NCBI GenBank assembly: GCA_963704515.1
Contig: OY969913.1
Coordinates: 1,488,001 to 1,552,000, forward strand
Direction: 5' to 3'
Source: VRUE01 sp963704515
GTDB lineage: Bacteria; Actinomycetota; Thermoleophilia; Solirubrobacterales; 70-9
Length of the DNA: 64,000 nucleotides
In this document: positions 31,177 through 38,531 of the stretch, piece after piece
How the letters are laid out: each line of letters opens with the position of its first letter
Numbering within the stretch: position 1 is the first letter of the stretch
Translations under genes and position numbers: made by a program
Notes under the pieces: model-generated
What the model was told of the DNA's origin: nothing
The model's database searches: none
The model's input: the letters and a program-made list of their open reading frames with translations, nothing else

Positions 31177-32543
31177 GCCTCCGCGCAACCCTTCTCCTGG
31201 CGCTGGCCTACGTGCTGCTGCTGGCGCTGATCGCCCTTGGCGTGCCGCTCGCGGTCAGTCTGCGCGACCGGGTCGACGCCGAGGTCAAGGGCCAGGCGCG
31301 CAGCCAGGCCGACGTCGTCGCCGCCTCGGCGGCGGAGCTGCTCGGCCCCGGCCAGCGCTCCGCCCTGCGCAACCTGGTTCAGGCCTCGGCCGACAGCGTG
31401 CGCGGCCGGGTGATCGTCGTCAACGCCCGCGGCCGGCTGGTGGCCGACTCGGCCGGGGCGCCGGCGGGCCGCAGCTACGCCGACCGCCCGGAGATCCACG
31501 CCGCCCTGCGCGGTCACGGCGAGCAGATCACCCGCAGCAGCGAAACGCTCGGCGCCTCGATCCTCGCCACCTCGGCGCCGGTGCTCAGCGAAGGCCGGCC
31601 CGACGGCGCGGTGCGGGTGACGCAGAGCGTCGCCGCGGTGAGCAGCGCGGTGAAGACCGCGATCCTCGACCTGGCGGCGCTGGCCGGGGTGGTGCTGCTG
31701 CTCGGGTTGGCGGCCGGCGCCGTGGTCGCCCAGCAGATCGCCCGCCCGATCCGCCGCCTCGACCGGGCGGCGCGGCAGGTTGCCACCGGCGAGCTCGACG
31801 CGAGCGTCGCGGTCGAGGGCAGCAGCGAGCAGCGCTCGCTGGCGCGCGCCTTCAACGAGATGACCGAGCGGGTGAAGCGGCTGCTGCGCGGCCAGCAGGA
31901 CTTCGTCGCCGACGCCTCCCACCAGCTGCGCACGCCGCTGACGGGGCTGCGCCTGCGACTCGAGGGCATGACCGAGCCGGGCCGCGAGCCCGACCCGGGC
32001 GAGCTGGAGGCGGCGATCGCCGAGATCGACCGGCTCTCGCAGATCGTCGAGGAGCTGCTCGTCCTCAGCCGCGCCGGCGAGCACGAACTGCCCGGCGAAC
32101 GGGTCGGCTTGGGCGACGCGGCGGCCCGCGCCGCCGAGCGCTGGCGCCGGCTGGCCGAGGAGCGCTCGGTCGCCTTGTGCGTGGAGCTCGAACGGGCGGG
32201 GGAGGCCTGGTGCGCCGCGCCGGACCTCGAACGCGCCCTCGACGCCCTGGTCGAGAACGCGGTGCGCTACTCGCCGCCGGGCGAGGGCGTCGAGATCGTC
32301 GCGCGCGAGGGAGCGATCGAGGTCCGCGACCGCGGCCCCGGCCTCGAGCCCGGCGAGGAGGATGAGGTCTTCGAGCGCTTCCGCCGCGGCAGCGCCGGCC
32401 GCCAGGGCCCCGGCGGCACCGGTCTCGGCCTGCCGATCGCCCGCGAGCTGGCCCGCCAGTGGCGCGGCGAGGTCACCCTGGCGGCTCGCGAAGGCGGCGG
32501 CACCGTCGCCACCATCATCCTCCCCGCCGGTGTAACGCGTTGA
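31173..32543 (+). CDS. Sensor histidine kinase with non-standard apparent start
   Basis: A kinase of about 456 residues: membrane helix 1 (ATLLLALAYVLLLALIALGV), a sensor region of about 130 residues, helix 2 (LAALAGVVLLLGLAAGAVVA), HAMP (RRLDRAARQVATGELDASV), the phospho-His in FVADASHQLRTPLTG, and an ATPase domain (ALDALVENAVRYSPPGEG, RDRGPGLEPGEE, GTGLGLPIA). The natural start, by analogy with homologues beginning MSLR, is codon 31173-31175, which here is GTA, overlapping the regulator stop as GTAA instead of the usual GTGA. The first standard start is GTG 31212, which shortens helix 1. Its stop codon lies in a family B repeat. Confidence 0.85.
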   Translation, partial: VSLRATLLLALAYVLLLALIALGVPLAVSLRDRVDAEVKGQARSQADVVAASAAELLGPGQRSALRNLVQASADSVRGRVIVVNARGRLVADSAGAPAGRSYADRPEIHAALRGHGEQITRSSETLGASILATSAPVLSEGRPDGAVRVTQSVAAVSSAVKTAILDLAALAGVVLLLGLAAGAVVAQQIARPIRRLDRAARQVATGELDASVAVEGSSEQRSLARAFNEMTERVKRLLRGQQDFVADASHQLRTPLTGLRLRLEGMTEPGREPDPGELEAAIAEIDRLSQIVEELLVLSRAGEHELPGERVGLGDAAARAAERWRRLAEERSVALCVELERAGEAWCAAPDLERALDALVENAVRYSPPGEGVEIVAREGAIEVRDRGPGLEPGEEDEVFERFRRGSAGRQGPGGTGLGLPIARELARQWRGEVTLAAREGGGTVATIILPAGVTR

Positions 32544-32576
32544 GGACGAATACCCACCGAAACGCGTTACGCCCGG
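32529..32576. repeat. About 47-bp palindromic repeat, family B, copy 2
   Basis: Begins GGTGTAACGCGTTGAGGACG. Its arms GTAACGCGTT (32532-32541) and AACGCGTTAC (32561-32570) are perfect. The last residues of the histidine kinase (GVTR) and its TGA stop (32541-32543) are encoded by the left arm. Confidence 0.8.
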
Positions 32577-32600
32577 CGAGGTCCGAGGCCGACGGCCCCG

Positions 32601-32647
32601 GGTGTAACGCGTTGTGGATGGATACCGACCGAAAGACGTTGCACCGG
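32601..32647. repeat. About 47-bp palindromic repeat, family B, copy 3
   Basis: Begins GGTGTAACGCGTTGTGGATG and ends CCGAAAGACGTTGCACCGG. It is intergenic here, 24 bases after copy 2, in the same orientation. Read like copy 1 it would also encode MDGYRPKDVAP from a GTG start at 32614, which is why a false longer start exists for the next gene. Confidence 0.8.
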
Positions 32648-32691
32648 CGGTTTTGCCGTCGCTTTACCCGGGGCGGCCTACGGTGAGGCCC

Positions 32692-33045
32692 ATGCGTTGG
32701 ATCGGCCTCGCCCTGCTCGGCATCCTCGTCGCCGCGGCGGTGGCATTCGCCGCCAGCCGCCTCGCCAGCCAGCAGATCGGCCTCGCCTCCGAACCGGTCA
32801 CCGCCGGCGACGCCCTGGCCCCGAAGAGGATCGAGCACACCGGCGCCGCCGGTCACCGCTCGAAGCGCCACACGAGTCCGACCCCCAAGACCGTCCCGGC
32901 CGAACCGATCGAATCCGCCGAACCCCCGGCCTACACGCCCACGACCCCGACCGCCCCGCCCGAACCGCGCCACTCCGATCGCACCGACGGCGAGCACGGC
33001 GGCGGAGGCGGGGGCCGGGGCGGAGGTGGAGGCGCCGACGACTGA
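32692..33045 (+). CDS. Single-pass membrane protein with Pro-rich stalk and Gly-rich tail
   Basis: A 117-residue protein from ATG 32692 (GGTGAGG upstream). One helix (WIGLALLGILVAAAVAFAAS) is followed by a Pro/Thr/Glu-rich stretch (PPAYTPTTPTAPPEP). The tail DGEHGGGGGGRGGGGGADD resembles the tail of the exported Ser/Gly-rich protein on the other side of the two-component genes. A start at 32614 would run through a repeat and is rejected. Transcribed with the regulator/kinase pair or alone. Function unknown. Confidence 0.6.
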   Translation: MRWIGLALLGILVAAAVAFAASRLASQQIGLASEPVTAGDALAPKRIEHTGAAGHRSKRHTSPTPKTVPAEPIESAEPPAYTPTTPTAPPEPRHSDRTDGEHGGGGGGRGGGGGADD

Positions 33046-33048
33046 CCC

Positions 33049-33095
33049 TTCCGGTGCGCTTTTTCCCCCTATGCGGGGGATAAGGCGCACCGGAA
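33049..33095. repeat. 47-bp palindromic repeat, family A, copy 3
   Basis: TTCCGGTGCGC at 33049-33059 pairs with GCGCACCGGAA at 33085-33095. An inner pairing (CCCCC / GGGGG around TATGC) extends the hairpin nearly to its tip. It is intergenic, 3 bases after the stop at 33045 and between convergent genes, so it can serve as terminator. Confidence 0.88.
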
Positions 33096-33110
33096 GCCCA
33101 GGGCTCGGGC

Positions 33111-33356
33111 TCAGTCGTCGAGGGACGCCGGGGCCGCGCCGCCGCTGGCGCGGGTGACTATCGGCGGTCTCGTGCTGGCGGTCGCCGATCCCGGCTGAAC
33201 GGCGGTCGCGCCGCTGGCGCTGGTCACGACCGAGCCGTTGGCGGCCAGCGGCTGGGAGGCCGGGATGCCCTGGTTGGTCGCCATCGCGGCGCCGCCGAGG
33301 GCGCCCAGGCCGAGCACCGTGGCGCCCGTCATCAGCTTCGCTCTGCGGTTGTTCAT
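33111..33356 (-). CDS. Small exported protein, paralogue of the Ser/Gly-rich protein
   Basis: An 81-residue protein with a basic start and hydrophobic segment (AKLMTGATVLGLGALGGAAM) much like that of 29735-30313. Two short repeat-like segments follow (GSVVTSASGATAVQ and RPPIVTRASGGAAP). The end is acidic (SLDD). It is a reduced member of the same exported family. The octamer CTCCAAGC occurs upstream of both genes (33413 and 30373), a weak hint of shared control. Function unknown. Confidence 0.55.
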   Translation of the reverse strand: MNNRRAKLMTGATVLGLGALGGAAMATNQGIPASQPLAANGSVVTSASGATAVQPGSATASTRPPIVTRASGGAAPASLDD

Positions 33357-33455
33357 GGCTGCTCCTTCTGGAAGTCGGTCGCCTGATCTTGCGCCCGGGC
33401 CGGCAAGCTCCGCTCCAAGCCACGGCCAAGAGAAGGTGAAGCTTGGGCAGGCGGG

Positions 33456-34076
33456 TCAGCCGCCGACGCTGGCGCCGACCCAGGGGCCGATCAGCGAGAG
33501 CGTCGCCAGGGCCAGGGCGAGGCCGGCGAGGAGCGAGGCGCCGAGCAGGGCGATGCGCAGGCCGGAGCCGGCGAGGGCCGCCTCGCGGCCGCCGTGGCGG
33601 CGCCAGTCGGGCATCGCCAGGCTGGGGAGCTCGAGCAGGTGGCCGAGGACGTGGATCGTCATCAGGCCGAACCAGAGGATGAAGCTCGCCTTGTGGAGGA
33701 ACTTGAGCGAGCCGGCGCCGGCGCCGTCGGGGCCGACGATCGCCAGCGCCACGCCGGTGGCGAAGAGCGCGAGGGTGATGAAGACGACGCCGGGGGCGAG
33801 TACCCGCAGGGCCAGGGCCGGCGGGCCCTTGCGCCGGTAGGGCGGGCTGCCGGCGTAGTAGCGGGCGAAGCGGTACCCGGTGCTGCCCAGCTTGAGCAGG
33901 ATCGGCGGGATCAGCAGCATGCCGATGAAGACGTGCGGCCCGACCAGTTGGCCGATGAAGGGGATAGTCGCCCCCTCGGCGGCGAGCAGGGCGAGCAGCG
34001 CCACCGCCGCGCCGCCGGTCAGGCGGGCGTTGCCGGCGACTCCGTCGCGAACCGTGGCGGTGCCCTCGCTGTACAT
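33456..34076 (-). CDS. Four- or five-helix membrane protein, possibly heme-binding
   Basis: A 206-residue membrane protein with helices at about 22-40 (VALLALLAAEGATIPF), 48-65 (HVFIGMLLIPPILLK), 90-115, 130-150 and 175-200. Membrane histidines are placed as in small b-type cytochromes: GPHVFIGM in the second helix and KASFILWFGLMTIHVLGHLL later. This suggests a cytochrome b561-like or DUF4405-like heme protein, in keeping with the redox genes around it. It is divergent from the DoxD-Rieske fusion (a gap of about 110 bases). The heme assignment is inference. Confidence 0.6.
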   Translation of the reverse strand: MYSEGTATVRDGVAGNARLTGGAAVALLALLAAEGATIPFIGQLVGPHVFIGMLLIPPILLKLGSTGYRFARYYAGSPPYRRKGPPALALRVLAPGVVFITLALFATGVALAIVGPDGAGAGSLKFLHKASFILWFGLMTIHVLGHLLELPSLAMPDWRRHGGREAALAGSGLRIALLGASLLAGLALALATLSLIGPWVGASVGG

Positions 34077-34183
34077 CGGCGGCGATCCTGGGGGCGCACG
34101 CTCATTCCCAGCTAACGGGCGCGTGAGAGGTCTCTAATCCGAGTCTGAGCAGGGATTTAGGCGTGGGCGGGAGATTGCCCCGA

Positions 34184-35230
34184 ATGCGCAGGAGCTCGAT
34201 ATCGCCGGCGATGGCCCTGCTCCCGCTGCGCCTCTTCCTCGGGGTCACCTTCGTCTACGCCGGCATCCAGAAGCTCAGCGACCCCGGCTTCCTGCACGCC
34301 GGCGCCCCGACCTACATCGGCACCCAGCTGCACGGCTTCGCCGCCGGCACGCCGGGTGGTTTCATCCTGAGCACCTTCGCCCTGCCGCACCCCGAGCTGG
34401 CCGGGATCGGGGTCGCCGTGACCGAGATCCTGATCGGCCTGCTGGTCACCGCCGGGCTCTTCACCCGGATCGCGGCCGCCGCCGGCATGGCGCTCAACTT
34501 CCTCCTCTTCCTCACCGCCAGCTGGCACACCACGCCCTACTTCCTCGGCCCCGACCTGGTCTTCACCTTCGCCTGGCTGCCGATCGTGCTGGCCGGCGCC
34601 GGGGGCCAGCCCGCCCTCGACAACCTCACCGAGCGCGGCTCGCAGGAGCTCGCGCGGCGCACCCGCCTGCGTCCGGCGGAAGCCGGCGAGCCGCCGCCCG
34701 ACCCCGCCACCACGCGTCGCGTGCTGCTCGCCGAGTTCGCCGGCATGGCGGTGGCGATCGCCGGCATCTCGACCCTCGCCAAGGGCACCTACACGGCGGC
34801 GCGCACGCTCTCGGCGGGGTCGGGCGCGTCGAAGTCGGGAGGCGGCTCCGGTGGCGGCGGAGGAGGCAACGGCGGCGGGCCCTCGTCGGCGCCCGCCTCG
34901 GGCGGCGGCTCCTCGGTCCCCAGCGGCGCCGTCCGTCTCGGCCCGGCCAAGCGGCTGCCCGCCGGCCAGGCCGCAACCTACACCGACCCTGGTGACGGCT
35001 CGCCCGACATCCTGATCCGCGACGAAGCCGGCCAGCTGAAGGCGTTCAGCGCGGTCTGCACCCACGCCGGCTGCACGGTCGGCTACCAGAGCGGGGTGAT
35101 CGTCTGCCCCTGCCACGGCGGCGAGTACAGCGCCGAAACCGGCGAAGTGATCGCCGGCCCCCCGCCCAGCGGCCTCGCCGCCAAGCAGGTGGTCGAATCC
35201 GGCGGCCAGATCTACGCCGTGCCGAGCTGA
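34184..35230 (+). CDS. DoxD-like membrane domain fused to a Rieske [2Fe-2S] domain
   Basis: About 348 residues from ATG 34184; GTG 34163 and ATG 34211 are other possible starts. Residues 1-155 are a DoxX/DoxD-type four-helix domain (LPLRLFLGVTFVYAGIQKL, AVTEILIGLLVTAGLFTRIA, SWHTTPYFLGPDLVFTFAWL). A further helix (RRVLLAEFAGMAVAIAGIST) and a Gly/Ser linker lead to a Rieske domain with the cluster ligands CTHAGC and CPCHGG near residues 285-305. DoxD is a subunit of thiosulfate:quinone oxidoreductase, so thiosulfate or quinone chemistry is possible. The Rieske domain should face outside. Confidence 0.85.
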   Translation: MRRSSISPAMALLPLRLFLGVTFVYAGIQKLSDPGFLHAGAPTYIGTQLHGFAAGTPGGFILSTFALPHPELAGIGVAVTEILIGLLVTAGLFTRIAAAAGMALNFLLFLTASWHTTPYFLGPDLVFTFAWLPIVLAGAGGQPALDNLTERGSQELARRTRLRPAEAGEPPPDPATTRRVLLAEFAGMAVAIAGISTLAKGTYTAARTLSAGSGASKSGGGSGGGGGGNGGGPSSAPASGGGSSVPSGAVRLGPAKRLPAGQAATYTDPGDGSPDILIRDEAGQLKAFSAVCTHAGCTVGYQSGVIVCPCHGGEYSAETGEVIAGPPPSGLAAKQVVESGGQIYAVPS

Positions 35231-35279
35231 CGGCGGCCTCCGCGAGAGAGGTTTCGTCAAGGCCGATCTGCCAAGAACA

Positions 35280-35299
35280 CGGCCCGCCGAAGCGGGCCG
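35280..35299 (+). terminator. Stem-loop after the DoxD-Rieske gene
   Basis: CGGCCCGC (35280-35287) and GCGGGCCG (35292-35299) close a CGAA tetraloop, about 50 bases after the stop. A wider pair, GCCTCCGC near 35236 and GCGGAGGC near 35330, encloses it. No T-tract. Probably a terminator or a structured 3' end. Confidence 0.5.
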
Positions 35300-35396
35300 A
35301 ACGCCGAGGCACCGGGGTGGAACGCAAGGCGGAGGCTACCCGCAGGCCGCATGACCTTGCACCTCGATCAACCCCCGGCGCGCTCGGCAATTCTCT

Positions 35397-35422
35397 TGGC
35401 GGAGGACGAGGGACTCGAACCC
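35397..35422 (-). other. 3' fragment of a tRNA (serine-like), possible att site remnant
   Basis: On the minus strand the 26 bases read GGGTTCGAGTCCC, then TCGTCCTCCGCCA. That is a T loop with part of its stem, a 3' acceptor strand and an encoded CCA. It resembles the 3' end of an actinobacterial serine tRNA. The rest of the cloverleaf is absent upstream (35423-35500). Such 3' tRNA ends mark where integrative elements have recombined. No integrase is visible in the window. The 290-base gap 35231-35521 otherwise holds only the stem-loop. Confidence 0.6.
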
Positions 35423-35521
35423 AATCCGGACGGCTGCTTCACGGTTGACACAAATTCGTTTCTAAGTCGTGCAGTCCCGTCGGAAGGTCATTCGGCGTTC
35501 GAGGTTCTCCGGTTCCGGAAT

Positions 35522-36409
35522 TCAGGGTCCTCCATTTCCGGCGTTTGGCCCCGGCTCGAAGCCATCGAGCTCGAAGGCGACGCGGGCGCCGCCCAGGGGG
35601 GAGTCCTCGATCCAGATGCGGCCGCCGTGCAGCTCGACGATCGAGCGGGCGATCGGCAGGCCGAGGCCGCTGCCGCCGCTGGCTCGGTCGCGGGACGCGG
35701 CGCTGCGGTGGAAGCGGTCGAAGACGCGCTCGCGCTCGGCGGGCGGGACGCCGGGGCCGTCGTCGTCGACCCGCACGGTCAGCTGGCCGCCGCGCGCCCG
35801 TGCCGAGAGCTCGACCCGGCCGTCGGGGCCGGCGTGGCGGCGGGCGTTGGAGACCAGGTTGCGAATCACCTGGGTGAGGCGCTCGGGGTCGGCGCGCAGC
35901 GCGCCGCTCGGCAGCTCGCCGAGGCTCAGCGGGCCGAGCGCCGGGTCGGCGCCGAAGCGGCGCAGGAACTCGGGCAGCGGCACTGCCATGCTGTGCGGCG
36001 GCTCGCCCTCGTCGAGCCGCGCCAGCGAGAGCATGTCGCCGACCAGCCGTTCGATCCGCGTCACCTCGACCAGCACCACGCCCTCGACCCGGCGCACCTC
36101 GTCGGCGTCGGGCCGCTCGTTGCGGGCCAGCACTTCGAGCTGGCCGCGGATCGCGGTCAGCGGCGTGCGCAGCTCGTGCGAGGCGTCGGCGACGAACTGG
36201 CGCTGGCGCGAGGAGGCTTCCTCGAGCAGGCGGCCGGCGACGAAGGCGATCACCACGCCGATCGCGCCGCCGATCAGCACGGCGCCGACCGCCTCGCCGA
36301 CCTCGCGTCGCACGGCGAGCACCACGAATGCGATCGCGACGAGGACGAGCGTCGCCACGGTCAGGCCCAGCCGGCCGCGCAGGCCGAGCCGCGACCAGGC
36401 CGTCTTCAC
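35522..36409 (-). CDS. Sensor histidine kinase, two-helix type
   Basis: A 295-residue kinase with two closely spaced helices (LGLTVATLVLVAIAFVVLAV and AVLIGGAIGVVIAFVAGRLL) and almost no outside loop. It may therefore sense membrane state or a partner. The phospho-His is in FVADASHELRTPLTA near residue 80. The ATPase domain has RNLVSNARRHAGPDG, VDDDGPGVPP and GSGLGLPIARS. Its start overlaps the stop of the response regulator upstream (ATGA). It ends 100 bases from the tRNA fragment. Confidence 0.9.
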   Translation of the reverse strand: MKTAWSRLGLRGRLGLTVATLVLVAIAFVVLAVRREVGEAVGAVLIGGAIGVVIAFVAGRLLEEASSRQRQFVADASHELRTPLTAIRGQLEVLARNERPDADEVRRVEGVVLVEVTRIERLVGDMLSLARLDEGEPPHSMAVPLPEFLRRFGADPALGPLSLGELPSGALRADPERLTQVIRNLVSNARRHAGPDGRVELSARARGGQLTVRVDDDGPGVPPAERERVFDRFHRSAASRDRASGGSGLGLPIARSIVELHGGRIWIEDSPLGGARVAFELDGFEPGPNAGNGGP

Positions 36410-37083
36410 GCCGGGCGCTCCACCAGCCGGTAACCGACCGAGCGCACGGTCTCGATCGGCACCGGCGAGCCGGGCAGGGCGAGGCGGCGGCGCAGGTAGC
36501 CGACGTAGACCTGGACGATGTTGGTGCCGGGGTCGTGCTCGTAGCCCCAGACCGCGGCGAGCAGCTCGCGCCGCGTGCAGACCTGGCCGGCGCGCCGCAT
36601 CAGGTGGGCGAGCAGGGTGGCCTCGCGCTCGGGCAGGCGCACGCTGAGCGAGCCGCGGCGCGCCTCGCGGGTCAGCAGGTCGAGCCGGATCCCGGCCGCC
36701 TCGAGCTCGGTCGCCCGCTCGCCGGCCGGCTGGCGCAGGTGGGCGCGCACGCGCGCCGCCAGCTCCTCGAAGGCGAACGGCTTGGTCACGTAGTCGGTGG
36801 CGCCGCGGTCGAGCCCCTCGACCCGGTCGGCGATCGCGTCGCGCGCGGTCAGCACGATCACCGGCAGCGAGGGCCGCGCGCGGCGGATCGCGGTCAGCAC
36901 CTCGAGCCCATCGCGCCCGGGCAGCATCCGGTCGAGGATCACCAGGTCGACCCCGTCCTCCAGCGCCAGCCGCTCCCCCGCGAGCCCGTCGGCGGCGCAG
37001 CTCACGGCGTGTCCCTCCGCTTCGAGGCCACGGACGAGGAAGTCGGCGATCGCCTCCTCGTCCTCGACCACCAGAATCTCCAT
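36406..37083 (-). CDS. OmpR-type response regulator
   Basis: A 225-residue regulator starting MEILVVEDEEAIADFL at 37083; longer upstream frames lack sense. The receiver has the acidic pair, the phospho-Asp in VILDRMLPGRDG near residue 50, Thr in VLTARDA and Lys in YVTKPFAFEEL. The winged-helix domain has LPEREATLLAHLMRRAGQV and NIVQVYVGYLRRRLAL, then IETVRSVGYRL. There is no Shine-Dalgarno site; TAGCAT lies 7 bases before the ATG on this strand, which would make the mRNA leaderless. It is divergent from the PucR-type regulator. Confidence 0.9.
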   Translation of the reverse strand: MEILVVEDEEAIADFLVRGLEAEGHAVSCAADGLAGERLALEDGVDLVILDRMLPGRDGLEVLTAIRRARPSLPVIVLTARDAIADRVEGLDRGATDYVTKPFAFEELAARVRAHLRQPAGERATELEAAGIRLDLLTREARRGSLSVRLPEREATLLAHLMRRAGQVCTRRELLAAVWGYEHDPGTNIVQVYVGYLRRRLALPGSPVPIETVRSVGYRLVERPA

Positions 37084-37100
37084 GCGCCGGATGCTACGAG

Positions 37101-37130
37101 TTGACACCCCCGAAGTTTGCGTACTACCGT
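37101..37130 (+). promoter_or_regulatory. Promoter of the PucR-type regulator
   Basis: TTGACA (37101-37106), an 18-base spacer and TACCGT (37125-37130). The transcript would start near 37137, about 23 bases before the TTG start. The -35 lies within 20 bases of the divergent response-regulator gene, so the two promoters may interfere. Confidence 0.5.
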
Positions 37131-37159
37131 GTGTGCAGGGATAGGGGGCCGATGCGGTT

Positions 37160-38362
37160 TTGGAGCAAGACTCGTTGCAGCAGATCCGGTCTGGACTGGT
37201 CGCGCGGCTGCGGGACCGCTCCGCCGAGCTAGAAGACGCGATCTTCGACGCCGCCAAGGCGCTCTCGGCGCCGGCGGAAAAGGAAGACGCCGAGTACCGG
37301 GCGGGCCTGCGTGCGACCGTCGCCGAGGCGGTCGCATACGCCTTCGGCGGCATCGAAAGGGGCGGGGAGTGGGACGCCGAGATCCCCCCCGCCGCGGCCG
37401 CGCAGGCGCGTCGCGCGGCCCGCAACCGGGTTGGGCTCGACACGGTGCTGCGTCGTTACGCGGCGGGCGACCGCCTGATCGGCGAGTTCATCATGGACGA
37501 GGCGCCCCATTTCCCCGAAGGCGCGCTCAGCGCCGTGCTCCGCACTCAGGGGCCGCTGGTCGACCGGCTGATGGCGGCGGTGGCAGCCGAATACATGGAC
37601 GAGCTCGAGCAGATCCGCCGCTCTCCGGCCCAGCGCCTGGCCGAAAGGGTGCAGCGCCTGCTGGTCAGCGACTCGCTCCACGACGCCGAGGGGCTCGACT
37701 ACGAGCTCGACGCCTGGCACCTGGGCCTGATCGTCACCGGCAGCCGCGCCGACGTCGCCGCTCGCACGCTCGCCGCGGGGCTCAAGCGCAAGGCGCTGGT
37801 CATCGGCCGCGGCAGCGAGAGCGCCTGGGCCTGGCTCGGCGGCCGCAAGCCGCTGCCCGTCGCCGAGGTCGAGCGCTACCTCTCGGCCGGCGTGCTCGGC
37901 GAGGTGACGCTTGCCACCGGCGAGCCCCGCTACGGGCTCGAGGGCTGGCGCCTCACCCATCACGAGGCGCAGGCCGCGCGCGAGGTGATGCTGCGCCGGC
38001 CGCAGCGCTTCAGTCGCGCCAGCGACGTCACCCTGCTCGCCGCGGTGCTGCGCGACGAGCTGCTGGCGACCTCGCTGCGCGAGACCTACCTGGCGCCGCT
38101 CGACGCCCAGGGCGACTCCGGCCCCGTCCTGCGCGAGACCCTGCGCGCCTACTTCGCCGCCGGCTTCAACGCCGCCACGGCCGCGGCCGCGCTCGAAGTC
38201 GACCGCCACACCGTGCAGCGCCGCCTGCGCAAGGTCGAGGAGGCGCTCGACCGCCTGCTCCACACCTGTCATGCGGAGATCGAGGTGGCGCTCAGCCTGG
38301 AGGGACTCGACGGCGAGGCGGCGCCCACCGTGGCGCGCCGGCGGGTGGTCCCCCGGGGTTGA
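37160..38362 (+). CDS. PucR/CdaR-family transcriptional regulator
   Basis: A 400-residue protein. An N-terminal helical region (about 1-170) and a middle GGDEF-like regulatory region (about 175-300) precede the C-terminal PucR-type helix-turn-helix near residues 315-375: LRETLRAYFAAGFNAATAAA, then LEVDRHTVQRRLRKVEEALD. These regulators respond to small metabolites and control catabolic or secondary pathways. The TTG start at 37160 is the only start consistent with the frame near the promoter at 37101. It lies just before the polyketide region and on the same strand. The stop codon is part of a palindrome (38359-38373). Confidence 0.85.
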   Translation: MEQDSLQQIRSGLVARLRDRSAELEDAIFDAAKALSAPAEKEDAEYRAGLRATVAEAVAYAFGGIERGGEWDAEIPPAAAAQARRAARNRVGLDTVLRRYAAGDRLIGEFIMDEAPHFPEGALSAVLRTQGPLVDRLMAAVAAEYMDELEQIRRSPAQRLAERVQRLLVSDSLHDAEGLDYELDAWHLGLIVTGSRADVAARTLAAGLKRKALVIGRGSESAWAWLGGRKPLPVAEVERYLSAGVLGEVTLATGEPRYGLEGWRLTHHEAQAAREVMLRRPQRFSRASDVTLLAAVLRDELLATSLRETYLAPLDAQGDSGPVLRETLRAYFAAGFNAATAAAALEVDRHTVQRRLRKVEEALDRLLHTCHAEIEVALSLEGLDGEAAPTVARRRVVPRG

Positions 38363-38373
38363 GTTGAACTCAA
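38359..38373. promoter_or_regulatory. 15-base palindrome over the PucR stop codon
   Basis: TTGAGTTGAACTCAA is a perfect palindrome around a central G; the PucR stop TGA is bases 38360-38362. It may be an operator or part of a weak terminator upstream of the LmbU-like gene. CACATTGG then occurs twice (38379 and 38411), 32 bases apart, in the 170-base gap before that gene. No other content was recognised in the gap. Confidence 0.4.
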
Positions 38374-38531
38374 TGGGACACATTGGCCACGCGATCCTGC
38401 CGGCCCGCACCACATTGGTGTAGTCGCCCGCGACGGTCGCTGGTAGACCTTCTTGTTACAGGTTCAGCGCCTCTCTCGGGGGGCGCGGCGCGGGCCTCGT
38501 CAGCCGGCGTTCAAGGGGAAGAGGGCTCTAG

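Noticed and set aside
32614..32691. An earlier GTG start for the Pro-rich membrane protein.
   Set aside because: The added residues come from a family B repeat; ATG 32692 directly precedes the membrane helix and has a ribosome site.
35423..35500. A full serine tRNA at the 3' fragment site.
   Set aside because: No D arm, anticodon arm or long variable arm can be built upstream of the fragment on the minus strand.
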